A DNA stretch of 64,000 nucleotides from JADJGC01 sp964576925 (lineage in GTDB: Bacteria > Zixibacteria > MSB-5A5 > CAIYYT01), in the NCBI GenBank assembly GCA_964576925.1, contig CAZNWJ010000002.1, forward strand, positions 186,001 through 250,000. Reading direction: 5' to 3'. The notes under the pieces were generated by a model, which was not told where the DNA came from, did not search any database, and worked only from the letters and a program-made list of their open reading frames with translations. Numbering within the stretch: position 1 is the stretch's first letter; each line of letters opens with the position of its first letter. Below, in pieces: positions 52,216-62,900 of the stretch. A program made the translations under genes and the position numbers.

Positions 52216-52649
52216 CTGAGCTTTTTCAGCATCCCTAAGACGGGATAATACCGGACGCTAAGGGACAACAGCGGCAAAGACTTACGCTTTTCATTTTCTC
52301 CGGTGTTGTCCCGTTTTGTCCCTTGTTTCGGCTTGTTATGTTAGACAGGTGTTAGAAGACACTTCAGTCAAAAGTGTAGACAAATTGTGTCAATCCCTGT
52401 ACTTAACCTCGTTTGCAATAAGCCACAACGGGCTTGCCTCTGTCCTGCAACAAACTAGCCAGATTGTTTCTTTTCTCGAGCCCTCTTGCCGTCCAGATTT
52501 AGATGACAGCAAGCACGACAGCTAGAATAAGCTAATCTAACTCTATCTAATCCATTTTCCATCTTGCCTTTTCGGACGATCGACTTTATACTCATTTGCA
52601 GTACTCGAACCGACTACATATTGTGCCGTTAATCTGAAAGCGCTTCGAC
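52216..52649. other. 434-base gap next to the tRNA remnant
   Basis: No gene could be supported. An open frame of 69 codons at 52316-52525 has no ribosome site or family. Short repeated strings around TTGTCCC occur at 52262-52268 (reverse form) and 52305-52325. If an element was integrated here, this is where its end and remnants would be. No integrase motif was seen in any frame. Confidence 0.45.
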
Positions 52650-55499
52650 ATGCTCGACTGGTATCGAATCATAACTTGTTCGCGACTCATGCGAATTCTC
52701 ATTCTGACCGCAAATCTGCTGCTCTTGGCGATTTCTCAGGCTTCCGGGGCGTCCTGTGGCGATTGTGACAGTTCAGGACGTATCGATATAGCTGACGCCG
52801 TCCATATCATAAACTTCATTTTTGCAGGTGGGCCAGCGCCTCTAGATGATGCTGCGGGCGACCTTGATTGCAATCATCAAACCGATATCACAGATGCGGT
52901 CTTCATGATAAACTATATCTTTGCCTCCGGACCCGAGCCGTGTAGCAATCCCACGTGCACTTTCGGAGTCCTCCTGACTGGAGATCCGGATGCATTAGCC
53001 ACTACTGCTACTTACAATTACGGACCGTTTGCTGCTGATTCAGGAGAAGTTGACACAACAGGACTAATCGCTACCAGGTTGTCAGCCATCGTCCACCCGG
53101 ATGCAAGCGTCGCAGAAGTCAATGCTGCGCTGGCATCTGTGGGAGGTTTGATTTCTTGGATGACAACTGACGACATATTCTTAACGATAGCCATTCCTGA
53201 AGTCTCGTCAAAGACTGAAGCTGATAGTATCGCAAACTCTCTAATGCAGAGCGGGGCGTTTCTTTATGCCTATGCTGCCTATGCCGCCGGCAATTCGAGT
53301 GAGAGCGAAATCGTCGAATTACCAGAGACCGGCGACGCAGAAATTTTCCATCTTACTGAAATGCGAGTGCCTGCGGCATGGAATGTCAAACAACTTGCCG
53401 AATCGATCAATAGCCCCGTCAAAGTGCTAGTCCCTGATCAATACTATTACCCAATCCAACATCCGGAAATCCCATCCCAACAGTTCCTCCTTGGTCGAGG
53501 GGAGAAAGAATTTCTACAAACGGAGGTGGGAAATCATGGATTTGCCGTTTCAGGAATCATCGGCGCTCGGCATGACGCTATAAATACTACCGGAGTTCAC
53601 CCCACTGAGGGACTCTTAAGAATCAACTCTATCATGCTCGGCGGATTAACGTGGACTGAGGCAAGCAAGGAAATCTCCAACCATTTTCCACCGACCCACT
53701 TTGTAATCAACACCAGCCTTGGATATATCACTGATTTCACTGGAATCGAAAAATTGACTCGGCTGATTGAAGGCATGAAGTGGAGAGCATGGGCACAACC
53801 AAGGCAGAATGACTTCTTCCACGCTGCTGCAGCCGCTAATGAGGGCCTGAATACTGATGACAGCCGCTACGCGGTTTATGGCTCGCCATTCACGGTAGCA
53901 GCATCATTTGATTCACCGTTCGATGCCTACACTCCCGGTGAAATCGGATTGATCGATAGCCTAATCCTCGACTACGTTTGGGATGATCTCCTCGAGGACA
54001 ACATATCGCTAATAGTCAAACTGAACAACGTCCTCGTCGTTGGTAGCTCAAACAATGCAGGTAACGAAAGCCCCTTCTCCTGCAAGGGTGCACCTGTTCG
54101 CTTTGTGGGCGAGAACGTTTCGGCTCCTTGTTTCATTGACGATCCCGACAACGTTCTTGGCGGGTGTGCTCAGGTCTCTGGCAATCAATTCATCTCGCAC
54201 TATTTTGGGACGTCCCTCGCAGCTCCGCAAGCTGCTGGCCTCGCGGCGTACATGTTAAACCTCGATCCACTCGCCTCCAACAACCAGTTGAAAGAGATTT
54301 TCTACAGCGCATACAACAACTCCAACTCACCTGGTGTAGTTGATGCCTACTTGGCGGTATTGGGTCTAGATGAAAACATTGGCACCGCCTTCGTTCGCCC
54401 TGTTCTGCTAGACATCGTAGACGAGACGTTCAATGAATCGCCCGACGGCAAGTTCGACGAATACGATGTTCAAACTTTCCTCTCCAAATTCTATGAGTAT
54501 GAGCAACTTCGATTGGGTGTTCCCGATGCTCCAGCTGATTACTCTCGTTACGATCTCAACGGCGATGGTTACACGGGTGGCGACAACTACATCGCACGAT
54601 TCGATCTGGATATCAACAGCCCGCCGCAATTTACGACTGCCTCCGTCCCCTTCGAAGGCGGCACGCTGTTGTTTGACGAGAACACACTTGTCGACAAAGA
54701 TATTCTTTGTTACTATGCCCGTACTTCACTCTATTCAGGAATCGACTCCTTGGCCGAATTGCTCCTCAGCGACTGCCCTTGTGCACAATCTAGCAGAAAC
54801 AATTCGCAGTGCGCCGGCTGTGACAAACCAATTCAGAATCTGGTGCAATATGTCAGTCGAACAGGTTACATGCAGGCATACGCCTCGTGCAACGACTGCG
54901 GTTGCTTTTCACCGCCGGGAATCAATTCACTCCCCGACGGGCCCAATTACTTCTTTGGAGAGTGGATAGCAAACGAGAGCGCCGATCTCGCTTGTAACAC
55001 TATCCAGCCACCCTGTGCCAGCTCCGCCCAATCTACCATCCAGTCGACTCCGGCATTCGACACCACGGCCAACCGCTGGACATTTACAGTTGTCCAGTCA
55101 GGCGGCGCAACTTACAACCAGCCTTGTCAAGCAATAAGCGTCGCAGCAGAGAACTGGAGAATGATAATAGCCGATTCGTGTGCGATGAAGTACAGCTTAC
55201 GACTTATGGTTGACAACGGCGAGTTACGTTTCCAGGGCCGATTTGAGCCGCCGCAACAGCTGATCGACCTGCAAATCGGTACCTTTATTCCTGGTACGCC
55301 CAGTGATACAACTATCAGTGGCGAGTTGGGGGCGGGAGATTTCTATTTTGAGTACCTCGCAGGTCATTATGCGGGCAGCATTCGTCTTGAGTTTACAATC
55401 GAGCCCTCGCAACCCTCTCGGAGCGCTGCTCGAAAGTCAATTGTCAATGCACTAAATGAATCGAAAAAATCACTCGATAACCCAAAATTGATGGATTGA
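52650..55499 (+). CDS. Secreted subtilisin-like protein with N-terminal dockerin
   Basis: A 949-residue exported protein. Start is ATG 52650 or ATG 52689 (giving the tighter signal peptide MRILILTANLLLLAISQASG); neither has a ribosome site. Directly after the signal come two dockerin repeats (GDCDSSGRIDIADAVHIINFIF and GDLDCNHQTDITDAVFMINYIF). Then an S8-like peptidase: Asp263 in VLVPDQ, His296 in NHGFAVSG and Ser522 in GTSLAAPQAAG, though the usual DTG and HGTH contexts are altered, so activity is uncertain. The C-terminal 330 residues include another EF-hand-like loop (DLNGDGYTGGDN) and a Cys-rich stretch. Base composition appears more AT-rich than in the left part of the window. Likely cell-surface or secreted. 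Confidence 0.75.
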   Translation: MLDWYRIITCSRLMRILILTANLLLLAISQASGASCGDCDSSGRIDIADAVHIINFIFAGGPAPLDDAAGDLDCNHQTDITDAVFMINYIFASGPEPCSNPTCTFGVLLTGDPDALATTATYNYGPFAADSGEVDTTGLIATRLSAIVHPDASVAEVNAALASVGGLISWMTTDDIFLTIAIPEVSSKTEADSIANSLMQSGAFLYAYAAYAAGNSSESEIVELPETGDAEIFHLTEMRVPAAWNVKQLAESINSPVKVLVPDQYYYPIQHPEIPSQQFLLGRGEKEFLQTEVGNHGFAVSGIIGARHDAINTTGVHPTEGLLRINSIMLGGLTWTEASKEISNHFPPTHFVINTSLGYITDFTGIEKLTRLIEGMKWRAWAQPRQNDFFHAAAAANEGLNTDDSRYAVYGSPFTVAASFDSPFDAYTPGEIGLIDSLILDYVWDDLLEDNISLIVKLNNVLVVGSSNNAGNESPFSCKGAPVRFVGENVSAPCFIDDPDNVLGGCAQVSGNQFISHYFGTSLAAPQAAGLAAYMLNLDPLASNNQLKEIFYSAYNNSNSPGVVDAYLAVLGLDENIGTAFVRPVLLDIVDETFNESPDGKFDEYDVQTFLSKFYEYEQLRLGVPDAPADYSRYDLNGDGYTGGDNYIARFDLDINSPPQFTTASVPFEGGTLLFDENTLVDKDILCYYARTSLYSGIDSLAELLLSDCPCAQSSRNNSQCAGCDKPIQNLVQYVSRTGYMQAYASCNDCGCFSPPGINSLPDGPNYFFGEWIANESADLACNTIQPPCASSAQSTIQSTPAFDTTANRWTFTVVQSGGATYNQPCQAISVAAENWRMIIADSCAMKYSLRLMVDNGELRFQGRFEPPQQLIDLQIGTFIPGTPSDTTISGELGAGDFYFEYLAGHYAGSIRLEFTIEPSQPSRSAARKSIVNALNESKKSLDNPKLMD

Positions 55500-56980
55500 T
55501 CGTCGTTTTCTCTTATTTGCCGTTAGCCAAAAGTGCACTCAGGGGGCTGAAAACCAACATACGGTCTGAGCGGTGGCGATCGTCGTCTCGATTGTTTTCT
55601 CCTAAGTCTTAGAGTTCGTTTTTTGATCTGTTTTGTTCTTTCCAGAACCAGCTGTTCTTGCCCCATGTTGATATCAGCGGGCGTCACAGTATCGGGGAAT
55701 AGTTTCAACGCTCAGCTGTTTCCTAAGCTTCTGGACGGAAGTGTCTACCGCGAATATTGCTATTGCAAGATTGGCCGCAGGTCTCTGATCTAATCGATTG
55801 CATCGGTCGACCTCGAGGTCCTGTCCCCGACGGTGCTGTGAGACCGACGGCCTCCAACCATTAGTGACGAGTTGTTAGTGACCTTCGGGTTTTGACTCTG
55901 AAAAACCCAAACGGACATCAATTCTCAGAAATCTTTCCTTGCTAAGTTGTTGTGTTTCATCATCACGAAAACCGCCTAAACAATAGTCGAAGTGATCTGT
56001 CTCGCGATTCTGTTAGAAGAAGCCCTGATTGTGGACTAGGCTTGGCGATACGTGAGGTTGTAAGATATCGGCGGAAATCGTCTTTCAGTTAACGCGGGGC
56101 TGCTATTCTCCCAAGTGGAAGTCCTGATGCTTCAAGTCACAACTAAGGTAATGTGATTCCTCGAATATCCCTCTCAATTCTGACCTTGGTCTCCCTTGCT
56201 CCGAAGAGCTCCCCGACTCCAAATGTGAGCGATGGGAATCTGGGCGGGGGAGCACGGACGGGTGCTTCACGGGACTAGGTACATGAAGTGCACAACACTC
56301 AATGCGCGGTCGGTGTTCAAGTGTTCCTGGTCATGAGAATACCTTAGCGCGTGAAGTGCATTCGAGGTGGGGGTGTATCGAATCCCCGCCTCGCTTCTTG
56401 GTCCAAGGAGTCACGTGGAGTTGCGGCCAAAATTTGAACGGTTCTCAGAGAGGTGGATATCCCGCGTGCTTTTCTCAAACCTCTCCGCAAAAACCGACTC
56501 CTTGGCAAACCGTGCAGGCTACACCGGAAAATTGACGCAGTGAGTAACTAGCACTCAACTGAGATTCATCGGGCCAATTCTGTCCTCTATTCCAGTCTGT
56601 GCTTGTCGATTTTGCTGGCATAATGTCAAAATGCGCAGCGTATCACCGGAGATCTTTGGTCGATACTGCCACAAACTATCAACGTCTGAGCGTTGGCGCC
56701 TCCAAGTTGCCTAAAGCAACGGCATCTGATTCCACTTCACTCACCTTCTTCAAAACTCCTGAGTGCGGCCAGTTATGGAGTGCAAGCTCGGTCGCCGGTT
56801 AGGGTAAGCACTCGAACCTGTCCCTGACCGAGATTTTACTTGACTGTGTTGATTGATGTCTGTACATTTCATGGAGTCTATAATCTACAAACTCGTTCTT
56901 AAAGTGGATGGGCAAGCTCTATCTGGCTTGCGAGCGCCGCAGTTATAGGCGGTACTCGAGACAGTCAAATCGGAGGTAAT
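55500..56980. other. 1.5-kb stretch without a convincing gene
   Basis: Only short open frames occur, in all phases, without ribosome sites or recognisable families (for example 56302-56535 and 56599-56802). No tRNA, transposase or terminator was found. The strand gives frequent stops in every frame, which suggests decayed coding DNA or a non-coding stretch in a mobile region. The ribosome site GGAGG of the next gene is at 56972-56976. Confidence 0.5.
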
Positions 56981-59900
56981 ATGTGTTCAGGCTTCTTGCC
57001 GCGTGAGCGTGGTCGGTGTGTGTTCATTTGTTACGCAACTCGGATCTTTGTGCCTGTCGCCTTGGCACTACTGGTCTCGCTCCTTCTTGTCGTGATCGGC
57101 TCCGTCAATGCTACGGCACAAACATTCACGCTTACTAATCAGCTGCCCCGATTGACTGAGAGCGATTTCGTGGCACACCAAGTGATAGTTTGTTATCAGT
57201 TTGGAGTGAAGGCTGCCGAGCGTTCTGCCTTGCGCGCCGATCTCAACGCGTCACTTGTTCGCGACCTGAGATTCATTGGCGCCGAACTTCTGGCGGTTCC
57301 CGAAGGCGACGTGTTGCCGGTAGTCGAGAAGTTTCGAAACGATCCGCGCGTGAAGTACATCGAGCCGAACTATCGTTGGCAGGCCTTTCTCGTACCCAAT
57401 GATCCCAGTTTCCCCTCGCAATGGGGTCTGAACAATACGGGCCAATCCGGTGGCACCAGCGACGCCGACATCGATGCCGTCGAAGCCTGGGATATCACTA
57501 CCGGTACCACGGTCATCGTAGGTGACATTGATACCGGCGTTGACACGGCCCATGTCGATTTGCATGACAACCTTTGGCGTAATCCGGGAGAGATTGCCAA
57601 CAACTTGATTGACGACGACAACAACGGCTATGTCGACGACATCCATGGCTGGGACTTTGTCAATTGGGACAATGGCCCGATTGATGACTACGGGCACGGA
57701 ACACACACGTCCGGCACTGTGGCTGCGCTCGGCAACAATGCCGTCGGCGTCACGGGAGTCTGCTGGTCCGCCAAGATCATGGCGCTCAAGTTCCTTGGCT
57801 CCGATGGGTATGGCAGTACAGAGGACGCCATTCTCGCGATCGAATACGCCACGATGATGGGTGCTCAACTCACGAACAATAGCTGGGGTGGTGGTCCATA
57901 TTCGGATGCGTTGCGGGATGCCATCGACTCGTCCGGCGCCCACGGAATGCTGTTTGTGGCATCAGCCGGCAATTACGGCGAGAATTCCGATCTCTATCCG
58001 CAATACCCGGCGGCCTATGATCTCCCAAACATCATCTCCGTTGCCGCAACCGATCACTCTGACCAGGTGGCATGGTTTTCGAATTTTGGAGCCACCAGCG
58101 TTGATCTGGGTGCCCCGGGCGTCAATATTCTCAGTACGATTCCCGGCAACTCATATTACAGCGCAGAGGGGACGTCCATGGCGGCGCCGCATGTATCAGG
58201 GGCGGCGGCACTTGTTTGGTCAGTATACCCTCACCTGTCACAGGCAGAAGTCAAGCAGCGCATCCTGATGATGGTTGATTCGATTCCCGCTCTTCAGGGT
58301 CGCTGCGTTACCGGGGGACGACTCAATCTATTCATGGCGTTGTCACAACCTGATTCGATAGCTCCGGCGCCTGTAACCGACTTGGCGCCAACCTTGATTG
58401 AGGCGACGCGTGTCACTCTCGCATGGACGGCAACAGGCGACGACTCTCTGGCGGGACAAGCGTCGCTCTACGACTTGCGTTTTGCCACCTTCCCCATCGA
58501 TAGCGGCAATTTCCTGGCTGCAAACAAGGTTCCCAACGTCCCCCGACCGGGTGCGTTGGGTTCGGCCGAATCGTTTCGAGTGGTCGGGCTACATTTTCAA
58601 ACAACATACTTTTTCGCCCTGCGTGTCTCCGACGAATGGGGGAATCGCTCGCAGATCTCCAATCTTGCGACGGCGACGACGATCGGCCCCCCGCAAATCA
58701 GCGTGAGCCCCAGGGAGTTGGCGGATTCACTCTTCAGTTTCGATACGTCTTCACAGACCTTGACTATCGCGGACGAAGCCGAGGGCGAGTTGTTCTATGA
58801 GATTGATATTGACTATCCGGAATCCCCCGTGGCGGCGGGCCGCATCGGAGGCAGGATCACACGAGACGCGTTTGCAGGTCAGCTCGAATACTCCGCACCT
58901 CAAGGTTCTTCCGACCTCTCACTCGACTATGACATCACGGGCGATCGTCTGGCGGGATCTGCACGGCGCGTCTTGCTGGTCTACGCAGACATGGGCAGCG
59001 TGTCCCTGAGCCTGATTCTGGACGCTTATGACGATATCGAGATCGTTGACAGCTGGTACGCAGGAGACTATTACTCCGGAACGATCCCCCCACTCTCGGT
59101 TCTGGAGCAGTACGACGTTGTCGTTGCCTGGAACAACGAGGCCTGGGTCGACCAGTACGCTATCGGCGATGTCCTGGCGGACTACATTGATGTTGGTGGC
59201 GCGGTAGTCACTACCGTCGATTGTTGGGGTGCCGGATCCTTTGCGTCTTATGGTCGCTATTTCACCACGCCCGGTTATTGCCCCTTCGTGTCCCGCGGCG
59301 GCGCGTTGTTTGCATCGCGGACGCTCGGCTGGTACGATCAGGATCACCCGATTATGGAAGGAGTCGAAGCTCTGGCCATCGCGGAATTCTATAACAATGT
59401 CAATCTGTCTGCAGATGCCAGTTTGGTCGCCAGCTGGGATGACGGCACACCGCTTGCGGCTTACAATCGCCGCACCGTTTCAATCAATGTTTGGCCGGGT
59501 GACTATACGGTCTGGAGCGGCGATTTCCCCACGCTGATCCACAATGCGATCATCTACGCGGCAGAAGGTGGGGATTGGCTGACCGTAGAGCCACGCGATG
59601 GTGAAGTCGCGCCATTCAGCAGCACCGAACTTGCCGTTTCCTTTAACGCTGCCGGGCTTTTCGGCGGAGACTACCATGCTGATCTCAGGGTGCGCAGCAA
59701 CGATCCTGAGGACAGCGTTCTGATAGTGCCTGTCGATTTGCACGTTACGGGTGCTCCCAATATCTCACTCGAAATTGACTCGCTCGACTTTCAGAATGTG
59801 TTTGTGAATTACGCCGACACTCTCTTGCTGGAAATCAGAAACAGCGGCACCGACACACTGTACATAACTTCACTGACGTTTTCCTCTCCCGAGTTCAGTT

Positions 59901-62900
59901 CTGATGTCCCTACTCTCGCCATTCCTCCCGATGATGAGGCAAGTGTTGGCATCATCTTCGCTCCCCTCGGCTCTGGCGCACACTCGGCTCAGCTTGAGAT
60001 AGGCAGCAATGACACCGATCAGCCGATCTACCTCGTCTCCCTCACCGGCTTCGGGCTCATACCGCCTGAGATCTCAGTTTTCCCGACGATAATCAGCCGC
60101 AATATGCCGACCGGCGGCACTGACAGCACCGAGGTGATCATCTCGAATCAAGGGGGAAGTTCACTCGATTTCTACGTGCAACTTGAAACGGAAGGCCCTT
60201 TGTCTCAGTATACAAGAGCACTCATCGAGGGGATCTCTCCAGACATAGGTAGTCTTGAAAGGGATGGCGGTGGTGCAATTCTCACCCCCGATGATCGGGA
60301 GCTTCTCCGTGTTCGATTTGAGGCCTTCCGACAATCGCCAGCATACCTCACATTGCGAGGCTACATGCCCCGGATTGGTGTTGCCGGCGACTATCCGTAC
60401 GACGTCATCTACCTGCTGCTGGCAGACACAGCAATTGCACCTTACTACCTCATTGAACCAGTCCTCAACTATGAAGATTTCGTGAGCATTCAGGACTACG
60501 ATGGACTCATTGTCGCCGAATGGGACTACGGGATATCCGAGCTGGAGGCAGTTTCACTCTCGATGTTCAATCGGGCTCACAACCCCATCATCATGATGAT
60601 GGACGACCTGGACGATGAGCCGGCCAGCGTCCAGAATCTGCTGGAGCCGATTTTCGGCATCGGTCAGGCTCATGACGGCGACTTCTACTTTGGTGAGCTC
60701 AATGACGCCAATCCCATTACCCAAGGCGTTAGCTATGTTAACAGCTTTTGTTGCGACAACGACTGGTATACGCTCGACGGGGCGGACTGGGTGCTTCGTG
60801 GTTCCGATGGGAATCCCTACTTCGTTTCCTATCAAGGGAGTACCCGGAGTTGCCTCGCCGGAGAACATTTCACGTCTGTCCACTACGGGAGTCCGCTTCT
60901 CTGCGCCAACGCAATCAGGTGGTGTTTCGGAGGCGGCAGGTGGCTGAACGTAACGCCGTTTTACGGAACGGTCCCGCCAGGCAGCGAGATCACCCTTACG
61001 GCTGTGCTCGATGCCAAACGACTTCAGGGTGGCTTGTATCGCGGCGATATCACTGTCTTCAGCAACGATCCGGCGCGGCCAGCCGTTGACATCGCAGCGA
61101 TTCTGCGAGTCAGCGCGGCTCCTGACATCTTCGCCTCTCCAGATACTCTCGAGTTCGATACGCTTTTCGTCACAACCTCTCAATCAAAGTCGATTGAAAT
61201 CCGGAATCAAGGCACAGCTGTTCTCTCCGTGGATTCGATTACCATAACAGACGCGAGTTCGTCCGACGCGGCATTCACAATCGATTCCGGGGGTTTCTGG
61301 CTGGAGCCCGACTCCAGCTTGATTATTGCGGTCACTTTTGCCCCTCCGACCGACGGACTATTGACCGCAGACCTTGTGGTCAATTCCAATGACCCGGACG
61401 ACGCGCGTCTGCACGTGAAACTGCGCGGCTTTTCCCAGTTGCCACCGGATATCGATGTCGATAGCGACAGTTTGTCGGCAAATCTCTTTACCGGACAACA
61501 GACCGAAGAGGAATTTCGGATTACCAACGATGGAGGTTCACCCCTTGAGTTCTCTATTCGTCTTGGCCGGGCAGAAGAATTGTTGCGGCTGGCCCAGAAT
61601 TGCCTTCTCGGAGTTCAGATGACGGGACAACGATCCGGCCCCGACGGCACTGCGCCCGTGTTTACGGAGGCCGAACTCGAGCTCTTTGTAGCAAACCTAG
61701 CTCGCTATCGCGAACAACTTAGCGAATCTGCAGTCGGGCGTACCGCGCCGTTGATCGGTATCTGCGGCCAGGACCAGTATAATCTGGCCTATTACCTGCT
61801 TGCTGATTCGCTGTTGGCCAGTCTCTATCAATTCGAGATTGTTAATGATTATTCATCCCTCGACTCTGTCCGCGAATTTGATGGACTGATAGTGAATTAC
61901 TACTATGGCGGCCCGACTCTGCAGCAAGCTCGAGTTCTTCAGGGATTTTCGGGATTTGGTAGGGGCGTTGTCCTCGGCACCGACGATCTGCCCTGGCTTG
62001 AAGACTCGGTGCGCGTAATTCTGTTCGATGTGTTCGGAATCACCGGCTCAACCGACGGATTCTACTCTGGCGGAGCGCCAAATCCCGACCATCCGATCAG
62101 CGAAGGAATCTCATACGTTGGCTACCTCTGTGGCGACAATAACCGCTTCACTCTCGGGACCGCCGACTGGATAATCGGTACCGGTCCTGATTCCTACTTT
62201 GGCGTGGCCAATGAATCACCATTCCGCGCAGTGCTTTATGGGTGCGAGCTCACCTGTATGTTGTGGTACGGAACTGGTAGTCATCAATTGTTAGTCAACT
62301 CCATCGAGTGGGCCGTCGCCGGGCCTGGTTGGCTTTCGGTTGCACCCGGATCAGATACTGTTCTTTCGAACAAGTCTCGAGATGTCATCGTAACCTTCAA
62401 TTCCGAGAAACTCCCCGGCGGGGATTATGCGGCCGAAATCCTGGTGAGCAGCAACGATCCGGATGAGCCGTTGGTCACAGTGGCGGCGCACCTCGTCGTC
62501 GTGGGCGCTCCCGACATCTCGCTTTCGGACGTTGCGCTCAATCTCGGCACGGTGATCATCGGCGCAGATAGCGCCGACACGATTGACATTCTTAATGACG
62601 GGACCGAGCCCCTTACGATCACGCTGACGGTTGAGAATACGGCATTCGGCATCCCCCTTGGTAGTTTTATGATTGAACCTGGGGAGAATGCTGCCCTGCC
62701 TGTAACCTTCACACCAATTGCGCCGGGACCGACATCCGGTTCTCTGCGATTCGTCACTGATGACCCCGATGAAAGCGATATCCGTATCGAGCTGAGCGGC
62801 ACAGGTATCGAGCCGCCGGTGATCACGGTGGCACCGCTGACAATTCAGGACAGCCTGCTTAGTTTCGAAACGTCGACGCACTTGTTGACCGTGGCAAATA

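Noticed and set aside
56366..56394. tRNA T-arm-like string (GGGG...TCGAATCCCC) in the gene desert
   Set aside because: The loop would be 11 bases instead of 7 and no acceptor or anticodon arm matches around it.
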